Origin: Akkermansiaceae bacterium
Lineage (GTDB): Bacteria; Verrucomicrobiota; Verrucomicrobiia; Verrucomicrobiales; Akkermansiaceae
Length of the DNA: 64,000 nt
Direction of reading: 5' to 3'
NCBI GenBank assembly: GCA_903906515.1
Contig: CAIVKO010000128.1
Location: forward strand, 1 to 64,000
This document shows positions 25,453 to 32,836 of this stretch, piece by piece. Made by a program: the position numbers and the translations under genes. Under the pieces are notes generated by a model. It ran no database searches and was not told the origin of the DNA. It saw only the letters and a program-made list of their open reading frames with translations. Within the stretch, counting starts at the first letter, position 1. The number at the start of each line of letters is the position of its first letter.

Positions 25453-25956
25453 GGCGGGAGCCTCAGTGTTTTCCGTCCGTTCCGCAAGCCGGGATCACTC
25501 AAGCGCGGAATGTTTTTAGTCGAAGCGACATTGTCGTTATCGATTCTGACCGTGATTGGACTGGTCTTGTTGAAGCTCTCGCTCAATATTCTGGAACCCC
25601 GCCAGTGGACTCTGCAACAAACGGTGACGGATGCATATATGACCTACGAACGCGCCTATGCCGAGCGTGTTCCTTTTGAAATTCTCACCACGACTGGTTC
25701 ACCATGGCCCCTGTTTCCTACCACCACCACCACCACCCAGGTGGAAATCGGTCGTCTGCCGGGAGGTCGTCCGATCACAGGTACGTTGGTTCGTACGCGT
25801 ATCCCGGATCCGGGAAACTACCCGACTGACTGTGGCACTGGCACTGTGACCACCAATCCTGCGGCGATGAAAATCTGGCAGGTTCAGAGCGTGCTGACCT
25901 ACCGCGTCGGCAACCGAACCTACGCAAAATCCCGAACCGTGCTGCGCTCCCAATGA
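25447..25956 (+). CDS. Prepilin-like protein 1
   Basis: A 169-residue type IV pilin-like protein. A prepilin leader is visible: RKPGSLKRG followed by MFLVEATLSLSILTVIGLVL, with Gly at -1 and Glu at +5 of the mature chain, the classic prepilin peptidase site. The hydrophobic helix would hold the protein in the membrane and in the fibre. The rest carries a Thr-rich loop (PTTTTTTQVE) and a small globular part with one Cys. The start is not settled: ATG 25510 sits after the cleavage Gly and cannot be right, so I use GTG 25447. It overlaps the following prepilin-like gene by four bases. Confidence 0.75.
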   Translation: MHGGSLSVFRPFRKPGSLKRGMFLVEATLSLSILTVIGLVLLKLSLNILEPRQWTLQQTVTDAYMTYERAYAERVPFEILTTTGSPWPLFPTTTTTTQVEIGRLPGGRPITGTLVRTRIPDPGNYPTDCGTGTVTTNPAAMKIWQVQSVLTYRVGNRTYAKSRTVLRSQ

Positions 25957-26480
25957 ACAGGATTTCCAACCAGCTTCGCAAGGGTTTCACTCTGATCGAG
26001 TTGACGATCGCACTGATGTTGGGGATGGCCATCGGCGCGATGGTGCTTTTGCTGTTCAACCAGCAGATCGCATTCATCAATCTTTTCAAAACCCAGAATT
26101 TTCTTACCGACGAGGCACCGATCATCAACATGTATGTGAGTAAGTTGGTGAGCCGTGCGGACCGATTTCGGTTGCACGACTCGGTGGAAGACGCGCGTGA
26201 AGGGAAAAATCCTCGACTCACCGCATCGCCAGTGGTGGTGTTGAATTATCGGCAACCGGACGGCACGATGCGCGCATCGATTCTCGCATTCCAGAATTTA
26301 GGAACTGGCTCGGCCCTGTATTATTACGTTGTGCCGGTCAGCGGCACCTTGCCGGCTCCACAGTGGTCGATCACCAATAAGCCAGCCGATGTTCAGTTCG
26401 AGGTCGAGCAGGGGTTGCTCCGGATGATCCTTACTGGACCTGCCGGGGAGCAAATTAAATTCTCAGGCACCATGCAGTAA
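25953..26480 (+). CDS. Prepilin-like protein 2
   Basis: A 175-residue prepilin-like protein with the textbook leader: LRKG cleaved before FTLIELTIALMLGMAIG, having Phe at +1 and Glu at +5. The N-terminal helix is followed by a second, soluble part that is beta-rich (VVVLNYRQPDGTMRASIL, YYYVVPVSG) and looks like a minor pilin of the PilW type. It begins four bases inside the previous prepilin gene and its stop shares a base with the next start (26480), so the three are a tight operon. No prepilin peptidase, assembly ATPase or secretin is visible in the window. Confidence 0.85.
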   Translation: MNRISNQLRKGFTLIELTIALMLGMAIGAMVLLLFNQQIAFINLFKTQNFLTDEAPIINMYVSKLVSRADRFRLHDSVEDAREGKNPRLTASPVVVLNYRQPDGTMRASILAFQNLGTGSALYYYVVPVSGTLPAPQWSITNKPADVQFEVEQGLLRMILTGPAGEQIKFSGTMQ

Positions 26481-28732
26481 TGAAAACCACCCATACAAGG
26501 GCCGGTAAGTCCGGCTACGTTTCATACATGCTGGTGCTTAGCACCGGTATCGTCCTCACTTTGCTGACCGTGTATTTCTACCGCAGTACGATGCGCGCAA
26601 ATGCCGCGCAAGCCACGGTCCAGTTGCAGGCGGATTATGCGGAAAAGGAAGAATCCATTCTGCGCGCAATCATCGCGATCGCGCCGAACCGTGCCATCCG
26701 TGCGATGCAGAACAATTCGAACTCTTCCAGTGCGATCAGCGAACCGCTGCGTTGGCAGAACATTTTTACCGAGGCGCTGGTGCTTGCCAATGCCAGGAAT
26801 TCTGTTTCCAGCGAACTGAAGGCCTCTCTCAACATCCCCAATCTTAAGGTCGGCAACATGGGCGACTCGGCGCTCGGCACGCCGAGTTTGATTTTCAAAT
26901 CACTCGGGACTTCCGGTTACGTGTCCGCCGGGATCAACCGCAGCCTGGGCGCTGGCTTTCCCCCCCCGCTCACCACCGGCAGCAGCTCGACGATCACTCA
27001 AGACCCGCTCTATGCTATCATCTCTAACGATAAACAATACGGAAACCTCGCTCAGACTTATTTGAATGACCCGAAGTTGAACGGCAATGGGACCACCTAT
27101 TACGGACTTCCCGTCGAGACTTATCCAAGGTTCAACAGGCTAGCCTATCCGAAGATCAATTTCGGCTATGCCAAGCCGGGTGATCCGTTTGTCGCCAAGC
27201 GGAATTGGTGGGCCTTCTCCATGAATGTGGCGCAGCACGACAGCGCCAATACGCTCATCACTCGTCCACCCCGTAATATGGTGCTTTCCATCTATGAAAT
27301 CCCCTCGCAGTTGGCGATTTCCGCATCCTCTTTTATGTCACTCGGGCAGTATGCTTCCGGCGAAGCTTGGCAGAACGTGACCATCGATGGTGGGGTTTTC
27401 GTAGGGAAAGCTGTTGTGGAGGGCAATACCACGCTTCCCGCCCTTGCCAGTCGCCGCGGGATGACGCTCTCCAGCGATGCCGTAGTCGGCGGCCAGAGAT
27501 TCAGTTCCAGTCCGTTCACGCCGGGGGTTAGGGAAGCCTATCAACTCACCCAAGGCGAGTTTTTTCCGGTGTCCCTGGCCTCGGAAAGTGGCAAAGTTGC
27601 ATTCATTCCGATCAACCGCGGTGCTGATTTCTTTGATCGTTTTACGCACGAGACGGAATCGAACACCGTATCTCCCACGTCTTGGAACAACTATTCGGTG
27701 GGTGCGCTGCAATGCGCGATGCGCCTGGACATCACTCAGGTGGCTGAAGGTAGTAAGAATCCGACCAATCTGCGCTTCTCCTATCTCAAGAATGGCAACC
27801 GTGTGAGCCTGGATGTTGATTTGACTAAGTTAGACGCAGATTCTCCTCCGCCGGGTTCACCTTGGCTTTTTGCCTGTAACGAGGACAAGGACGGGGTGAC
27901 CCCCTATAACTTCGGCACCGCAGTGGTGAATGTGGCCTACGGGAAGAACGGCACCTATGCCTATCAGACCGGAGTGACGGGTTCGGTGATCTTCAACAAC
28001 TCTCGCTTCGGCGACCCTCTGGTCGGCGTCATTAAGGCGGGATATTATAGACCCAGTTATCCCTTCGAGGTGAAATGGATACAGAATAATACAATTTGTT
28101 GTATAGCGATCTATCCGCGGCGTTTCGCTAAGTTCCTCGCAGCGTTGAATGCTGACTCCACGGTCGTGAACAACTCGCTGGTGGTCAATGTTGATTACAC
28201 CACCGCCACCGGCAGTGTCAGGCTGCACAAGCCGTCAGTCCCCTGCACGGATCTGGATTACGGTGTCATTCTCCAAGAGTGCGCGGATATGACATCCTTC
28301 ACCAAGGGCTTTTCCCTCGTCACCAATCTACGGACTTATATTGGGGATGATTTCAATATCACGCTTTATAAAGACGCCGTTCCGGCTATCTCAACGCCGA
28401 CAGGATACACCGGTTCTGCTGATACATATTATCCGCCCTGTTCGCTGTTTATGCCGGAAAAGCGCTACGGTGTGGATTTGGATCCCTTTTCTGTGAAAAT
28501 TGACGGCCAAGTCGATTCTCTTGCCAAAGTGGATAAGGTCAATGTATCAGATGCCGAGCCTACGATGATCCGCCCTCTGGATTCCAAATCCATGAGCGGA
28601 GCAAGTTTCGCAGCTAGTCGGATTAAGGTGAACCTCCGGCCCATCATCCATCCTGCGGACTTGCCGCCCATTACGATGATGAACTGGTTAATCGTATTGG
28701 AAGAGCGGAAGAGGGAGTTTGTGGGGTATTGA
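26480..28732 (+). CDS. Large prepilin-like / PilX-type surface protein
   Basis: A 750-residue protein whose N-terminus AGKSGYVSYMLVLSTGIVLTL looks like a non-classical prepilin helix: a small residue-rich leader, then Gly and a long hydrophobic segment, but no Glu at +5. A helical region follows (QLQADYAEKEESILRAI), then a long Asn/Ser/Tyr/Gly-rich chain, typical of large minor pilins or surface proteins of Verrucomicrobia and similar in layout to the big protein A of Verru_Chthon cassettes. Cysteines occur in pairs in the last third (TICCIAIYP, CTDLDYG, LQECAD), possibly forming disulfides. It is the last gene of the tight prepilin operon. Function as a surface or fibre tip protein is an inference. 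Confidence 0.75.
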   Translation: MKTTHTRAGKSGYVSYMLVLSTGIVLTLLTVYFYRSTMRANAAQATVQLQADYAEKEESILRAIIAIAPNRAIRAMQNNSNSSSAISEPLRWQNIFTEALVLANARNSVSSELKASLNIPNLKVGNMGDSALGTPSLIFKSLGTSGYVSAGINRSLGAGFPPPLTTGSSSTITQDPLYAIISNDKQYGNLAQTYLNDPKLNGNGTTYYGLPVETYPRFNRLAYPKINFGYAKPGDPFVAKRNWWAFSMNVAQHDSANTLITRPPRNMVLSIYEIPSQLAISASSFMSLGQYASGEAWQNVTIDGGVFVGKAVVEGNTTLPALASRRGMTLSSDAVVGGQRFSSSPFTPGVREAYQLTQGEFFPVSLASESGKVAFIPINRGADFFDRFTHETESNTVSPTSWNNYSVGALQCAMRLDITQVAEGSKNPTNLRFSYLKNGNRVSLDVDLTKLDADSPPPGSPWLFACNEDKDGVTPYNFGTAVVNVAYGKNGTYAYQTGVTGSVIFNNSRFGDPLVGVIKAGYYRPSYPFEVKWIQNNTICCIAIYPRRFAKFLAALNADSTVVNNSLVVNVDYTTATGSVRLHKPSVPCTDLDYGVILQECADMTSFTKGFSLVTNLRTYIGDDFNITLYKDAVPAISTPTGYTGSADTYYPPCSLFMPEKRYGVDLDPFSVKIDGQVDSLAKVDKVNVSDAEPTMIRPLDSKSMSGASFAASRIKVNLRPIIHPADLPPITMMNWLIVLEERKREFVGY

Positions 28733-28738
28733 TCAGGC

Positions 28739-29443
28739 TCAATCCTCCACATAAAGGATGCGCCCGCAATCCTCGCATCGGGTGATTTCCTTGGCGGTTT
28801 GCACGGCCACCACGGTGGAGGCGATGAGTTTCATGTGGCAACCGCCGCATTTTCCTTCGTGCATCGGCGCGATCGCCAGGCCGACCTTGGTCTTCATCAA
28901 CCGATGATAGAGTGGCAAAATGGCCTCCGGCACTTGCTTGGCAAGCATCTCCCGTTCCGCCTCTACTTCCGCGCGTTCCTTTTCCATGCGTTCCCGCCGT
29001 TGCCCGATGGATGCCAGATCTTCTGCAATCAAGGTGCGGGTGTGAGCCCGGGCTTCTTCCGCGGCCCGGTGTGTGGCCCGAAATTTATCAAGCTCCTCCA
29101 TGAGCTCCAGTTCCTTGGTTTCCAAATTATCCACTTCTTTTTCGTAGCGGACGATTTCATGTTTCAACGCTTGGAACTCCTCGTTCTTGCGGGTTTCAAA
29201 CTGCTGGATCTTGAGACGCTGGATCGTGGTATGGCGCGTGCCGGCGTCCAGTTCGAGTCGTTTCAGGCGCAACTCGCAGTCGAGTACGGCATCATGAGCA
29301 CGGGTGACAGCCGTCTCATCGGCGGCCATTTTGGTTTTTGCCCGCGCCTCATCCTGTGGCAGTTTTTCAAGATCCTTCGCCAGCGCCAGCAGGCGGCGGT
29401 CACGGTCCTGGAGAATCAATAACGCACGAACTTCATCAAGCAT
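28739..29443 (-). CDS. Coiled-coil protein with C4-type zinc ribbon
   Basis: A 234-residue cytoplasmic protein. Residues 1-180 form a long coiled coil (LQDRDRRLLALAKDLEKL, EIVRYEKEVDNLETKELEL, ERMEKERAEVEAER), and the C-terminus has a CxxC...CxxC zinc ribbon (CGGCHMK and CEDCGRILYVED). This arrangement matches the widespread bacterial C4-type zinc ribbon family (CT398-like), which has been linked to RNA or flagellar and secretion factors, but no uniform role is known. It ends six bases from the large prepilin-like gene, which is convergent to it. Confidence 0.8.
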   Translation of the reverse strand: MLDEVRALLILQDRDRRLLALAKDLEKLPQDEARAKTKMAADETAVTRAHDAVLDCELRLKRLELDAGTRHTTIQRLKIQQFETRKNEEFQALKHEIVRYEKEVDNLETKELELMEELDKFRATHRAAEEARAHTRTLIAEDLASIGQRRERMEKERAEVEAEREMLAKQVPEAILPLYHRLMKTKVGLAIAPMHEGKCGGCHMKLIASTVVAVQTAKEITRCEDCGRILYVED

Positions 29444-29488
29444 GTCCGTGGGTTAGCCAACCACAAGACCGACGGCAAGCATATTGAT

Positions 29489-30370
29489 TCAAACCCTATC
29501 CCTCCGCTCGCGCTTGAAGGCATCCGCCGCATAGATGCCCACGGCCAGCCAAATGAGGGAAAATGAGAGCAGTCGGGGGCCTGTCATGGGTTCTCCATAG
29601 ATTTTCCAACCGATGAGAAATTGCAAGGTGGGTCCCAGAAACTGGAGGATTCCCAGAGTGGTGAGGCGGATCGTGCGCGCGGCGTGACCGAAAAATACCA
29701 ACGGCAGCGTGGTCGCCAGACCTGTGCCCACGATCAGCGCCGCATGAGACCAGTTTCCACCGAACGCGGTTGACGGACTCGGTGATTGCCAAAGCAGCCA
29801 TCCGAGCGCGATAGGTGCCAACAAACTGCTCTCCGCCGTAAGTCCCAGTCGCGAACCGAGCGGTGAACGTTTTTTTACCACCGCATAAATGGAAAACGTC
29901 AGCGCAAGAGTCAGCGCCACCCAGGGGAAATGCCCTACGGCAGGGATTTGTAAGGCCACTCCACACAACGCCAGGGCAATCGCGGCAAGCTGTAATCGGT
30001 TGTGTCTTTCCCCAAACCAGAGCACTCCGAAAAGCATGTTAAAAAACGGATTGAGGTAATAGCCCAGAGCCCCTTCGAGGATCCGCCCGTTCAGGGTTGC
30101 CCACACATAGAGCAGCCAGTTGCTGGCCAGCAACGTGCCGGAAAGCAGACACCAGGTCACAGTTCCCGGTCCGCGCAGCCCGTTCAGCAAGGCCTTGCCT
30201 TCACGTTTCCACGCGAGAACGACGAGGAGGAAAACCAGCGACCACAGCGTGCGTTGCGCCACAATCGAGGCCGGCGGCAGGAAATAAAGCGACTTCCAAA
30301 AAATCGGAAGCACCCCCCACAAAAAAAACGCGGCCAACGCCGCCAATACTCCCGATCGATTCCGCTCCAC
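29489..30370 (-). CDS. rarD: EamA-family transporter RarD
   Basis: A 293-residue inner-membrane protein of the RarD branch of the drug/metabolite (EamA) transporter superfamily. About ten hydrophobic helices can be seen; family motifs include AFFLWGVLPIFWKSL, SIVAQRTLWS, GRILEGALGYYLNPF and LTTLGILQFLGPT. The family role is export or import of small metabolites; the substrate is unknown. I start at GTG 30370 (VERNRSGV), the normal RarD start position. The frame continues for about 60 codons upstream, but these are encoded by a palindromic repeat at 30430-30567 and do not look like protein. Confidence 0.9.
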   Translation of the reverse strand: MERNRSGVLAALAAFFLWGVLPIFWKSLYFLPPASIVAQRTLWSLVFLLVVLAWKREGKALLNGLRGPGTVTWCLLSGTLLASNWLLYVWATLNGRILEGALGYYLNPFFNMLFGVLWFGERHNRLQLAAIALALCGVALQIPAVGHFPWVALTLALTFSIYAVVKKRSPLGSRLGLTAESSLLAPIALGWLLWQSPSPSTAFGGNWSHAALIVGTGLATTLPLVFFGHAARTIRLTTLGILQFLGPTLQFLIGWKIYGEPMTGPRLLSFSLIWLAVGIYAADAFKRERRDRV

Positions 30371-30429
30371 CCCCGGACGCTGGCGGAAATCTCCCTCAAA
30401 ACAAAGGAAAAACCTACGCCTGAATCGCT

Positions 30430-30567
30430 TGTAGCGGCGGTCTGCGACCGTCGGCAACTGGCCCGGTGGCCGGGAGGCGGAAGAAAAGGAGATCGGAAAG
30501 GAGCATCTCAATGGCATCGACCATTGACCGCTGCTACAGTCTCCGACGGTCATAGACCGCCGCTACA
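30430..30567. repeat. Inverted-repeat element (GTAGCGGCGGTC family)
   Basis: TGTAGCGGCGGTC...GACCGTCGG (30430-30454) is the inverted copy of CCGACGGTC...GACCGCCGCTACA (30543-30567), differing at only two positions. A further direct copy GACCGCTGCTACAGTC precedes the right arm. It lies between rarD and the divergent deaminase gene and extends the rarD frame upstream. It is a second REP- or MITE-like family, different from the GGCAGGGACC one. Confidence 0.8.
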
Positions 30568-30630
30568 GTCCGCTCCGAATGCTGTGTTTTTTTGATTTTG
30601 CAATTCGGCGAAGTCTGCCAAAAATCGCGC

Positions 30631-31065
30631 ATGTCTGCCGGACGTCTTTCTATTCCCAAATATGCGATGGCTCTTGCCCATGTTGCCAGTCTGCGCTCGG
30701 AAGATCCCTACCGGAAAGTGGGTGCGGCGGCATTGGACCACGAAAACCGTGTCATCGGTACCGCCTACAATGGTTTGGCGCCTGGTTACGACCCTCCGCC
30801 GTCGTTTTGGGATGATCGCGAGGCCCGCCAGAAATTCATGCTGCATGCGGAAGTGAACTTGTGCAGCCTCTTCCGCCGCGGTGAGGCGAGGATCGTGGCC
30901 ACCACCACCATGCCTTGCACCGCCTGCATGCAGACGCTCTGCGCCTATGGCATCAAGGAAATCTACTACCGTGATGTTTACATGGCATCGGACGCTCCTG
31001 AGATCGCCGCGCTTTATGGTGTGAAACTCGAGCGAGTGACCGATTATCCGGCCATCGACGGGTGA
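30631..31065 (+). CDS. dCMP/cytidine deaminase-family protein
   Basis: A 144-residue zinc-dependent deaminase of the dCMP deaminase/ComEB class. The zinc and catalytic motif HAEVNLC is followed by PCTACMQTLC (PCxxC), giving the His-Cys-Cys ligands and the catalytic Glu. DPYRKVGAAALD matches the usual N-terminal substrate region. Most members convert dCMP to dUMP for dTMP synthesis, but the C-terminal part here is short and lacks a clear dCTP-binding allosteric region, so the substrate could differ. ATG 30631 is the family start. It runs opposite to rarD and is followed by the convergent Dabb protein. Confidence 0.85.
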   Translation: MSAGRLSIPKYAMALAHVASLRSEDPYRKVGAAALDHENRVIGTAYNGLAPGYDPPPSFWDDREARQKFMLHAEVNLCSLFRRGEARIVATTTMPCTACMQTLCAYGIKEIYYRDVYMASDAPEIAALYGVKLERVTDYPAIDG

Positions 31066-31068
31066 TGG

Positions 31069-31368
31069 CTATTCAAAATCGTAGACGAGCACTTTCGTGC
31101 AGTTCGGTTTGAAGGCTTTTTCTACAAACTCGATGTGCAGAGGGTGTATCTGATAGTCGTCTTGAGCCTGTTTGTCTGCAAACATGATGTTGAGAGCCAC
31201 TTGGTAGCTCTGGTCCACGACCGGGCGCGGGCTTCCAACCATTTTGCCGCAGTGGAATGCCAGCGTGCCAGGAATCGGACGCAGGTATTTCTCTGCTCCG
31301 GCCAGTAGATCCGCCACCGCCTCGGGTTTTTCCGGGTCGGTCCAAAAGATGACAACGTGTGAAAACAT
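31069..31368 (-). CDS. Dabb-domain (stress-responsive A/B barrel) protein
   Basis: A 99-residue protein with the Dabb fold signature: FSHVVIFWTDPEKPEAV at the start, IPGTLAFHCGKMVG in the middle and QVALNIMFADKQAQDDYQIHPLHIEFVE, where the aligned HPLH is typical. Members are small dimeric ferredoxin-like barrels found in stress responses and polyketide cyclisation; the role here is unknown. ATG 31366-31368 is the natural start. It is convergent with the deaminase gene, only three bases apart at their 3' ends. Confidence 0.85.
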   Translation of the reverse strand: MFSHVVIFWTDPEKPEAVADLLAGAEKYLRPIPGTLAFHCGKMVGSPRPVVDQSYQVALNIMFADKQAQDDYQIHPLHIEFVEKAFKPNCTKVLVYDFE

Positions 31369-31750
31369 GGTGGGGTGAGAGTGGCCGTTCTGCGCCCGGT
31401 GGCAAGACGAAATCCCTGACAGGGTCAACGCATAAAGAATGATTCAGCGAAACGCAGAAAGCAAAGCGAGCTGTGGCGAGTTGGTTGAAATAGCGAAGCC
31501 TAGATGCTTGGACGGAGTCAAATGCAGAGATCGCGGAGAAAAGCGCTGAGGTTATCAAATTTTAGAATTGAAATGGGGCGAAAGTCATTCTTTGCCACAT
31601 CATGGAAATTCCATATTTCTCCGCGAAGTCCTCTGCGCTCTCGGCATCTCCGCGTTTCGATTCTGTCATTCCAGGTGAATTTAGATGCGTCAGCCCTGAC
31701 GAAATCCCTGCTTGCCGCTTCGGTCGGACTGGTTTGGAATCCGTCACGTC
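31369..31750. repeat. Gene-free stretch with an inverted repeat of CTCCGCG words
   Basis: No gene is seen. GCAGAGATCGCGGAG (about 31523-31537) faces the inverted CTCCGCGAAG...CTCTGCG (about 31619-31636), with a further copy CTCCGCGTTTCG near 31648. TGGAAATTCCA at 31601-31611 is a perfect palindrome. GACGAAATCCCTG occurs twice (31408 and 31699). The structure is that of another dispersed repeat family between the Dabb and IF-1 genes. Confidence 0.55.
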
Positions 31751-31963
31751 ATGCCAGATGCCACAATTCATGCCGAGGGGCGGGTGTTGGAACAGCAGGG
31801 CCCGGTTCTCTACCGGGTCTCGCTGCCTAACGGGAAAATCATCCTCGCCCACCTCTCGAAGCGCCTCTCCGACGAAAAAGCGGTCTTTGCGCCGGGCGAA
31901 AAGCTGTGGCTGGAACTCACGCCTTATGATTTTGACCAGGCTCGGATTCTGGGCTATGTGTGA
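31751..31963 (+). CDS. infA: Translation initiation factor IF-1-like protein
   Basis: A 70-residue OB-fold protein matching IF-1: EGRVLEQQGPVLYRVSLPNG, IILAHLSKRL and WLELTPYDFDQARILGYV (VELTPYDLSKGRI in E. coli). IF-1 binds the 30S A site during initiation. The gene is not in a ribosomal protein context but follows a repeat element and precedes a BrnT-like toxin gene by 74 bases. It may be the only infA or a divergent second copy; this cannot be told from the window. ATG 31751 starts the family's usual length. Confidence 0.85.
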   Translation: MPDATIHAEGRVLEQQGPVLYRVSLPNGKIILAHLSKRLSDEKAVFAPGEKLWLELTPYDFDQARILGYV

Positions 31964-32037
31964 GATTTGGAATGAGGTATCTTCAGCCTGCGTAAAGTCT
32001 TTATTGCACTTTTCGCGATGTTCATCAAACTTAGGAC

Positions 32038-32316
32038 ATGGAACTTGACCTGATTGACGTGCAATTCGATCTCCGGAGTATCAGGCCCCGGGAATTGGAG
32101 GAGGCTTTTGAAGATCCTTTTGCCGTGCGATTTCTTCCAGACAACGATCGTTCGGACGGAGCCAACCGGTTTTACGCACTCGGCCGCACGGTGGCGGACC
32201 GCTATCTTTTCTTTGCATTCTGGACGGATGGAAAAACCACCCGTGTCGTTGCCGCGCGTGATATGGCTGAATCCGAACGCAAGTTTTACGAACGCAAATA
32301 CGCTGAATTCCGCTGA
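32038..32316 (+). CDS. brnT: BrnT-family toxin
   Basis: A 92-residue RelE-fold toxin-like protein. BrnT features are LEEAFEDPFAVRFLPD, DGANRFYALGRTVADRYLFFAFW and TRVVAARDMAESERKFYERK (the R-RRA-RE-Y core of the family). BrnT proteins cleave RNA and are neutralised by BrnA. The usual N-terminal WDxxKxxxNxxKHG motif is replaced here by VQFDLRSIRPRELEE, so activity may be altered or relaxed. A BrnA-like gene follows by 26 bases, in the typical toxin-first order. Confidence 0.8.
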   Translation: MELDLIDVQFDLRSIRPRELEEAFEDPFAVRFLPDNDRSDGANRFYALGRTVADRYLFFAFWTDGKTTRVVAARDMAESERKFYERKYAEFR

Positions 32317-32342
32317 AACCCCTTTCCCGAATTGTTATCCCC

Positions 32343-32615
32343 ATGAATGCCATTACCCGTTGGTCGGAAATTCCCGAATTTGAAGATGAGGCCGCAGAGG
32401 CTCGTTTCTGGGAACAAACTGAACTCGATGGCCGCCTGATGGCCACCTCCGTGCATGAGGCGGATTCCCGCGAATCCACCACCATCACGCTGCGCTTCGA
32501 TCCCCGCATGCTCTCGCGCATCAAACGAATCGCCCGCTCACGTTTCCTCAATTACCAGTCGATGATGAAACAGTGGTTGGCCGAGCGTCTCGAAGATGAA
32601 ATGCGCAAGCTCTGA
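32343..32615 (+). CDS. brnA: BrnA/CopG-family antitoxin
   Basis: A 90-residue protein with the antitoxin layout: an N-terminal acidic toxin-binding region (IPEFEDEAAEARFWEQTEL) and a C-terminal ribbon-helix-helix (STTITLRFDPRMLSRIKRIA, then NYQSMMKQWLAERL). It should neutralise the toxin encoded just before it and repress their common promoter. Spacing (26 bases) and gene order fit a BrnTA type II toxin-antitoxin module. Most likely complete. Confidence 0.85.
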   Translation: MNAITRWSEIPEFEDEAAEARFWEQTELDGRLMATSVHEADSRESTTITLRFDPRMLSRIKRIARSRFLNYQSMMKQWLAERLEDEMRKL

Positions 32616-32836
32616 GCGGGAGTTGATTGATCCTCGATTCCCTTCTTGAAGTCCTAGCGAATCGACCCTGCGCGGTTGCGGCACTCTTTCCTTGCTCCGC
32701 CAGCTAATGGTGACCACGGCGACATGCGTTTTGTCGGGACTCACGAAGCAACCGGTGATGGCGAGGCTGAATGGAAACAGGTAATACGGTCTCGCGAGCT
32801 AAACTGTTACTTGCGCCGGGAACGGGCTGGGTGGGC

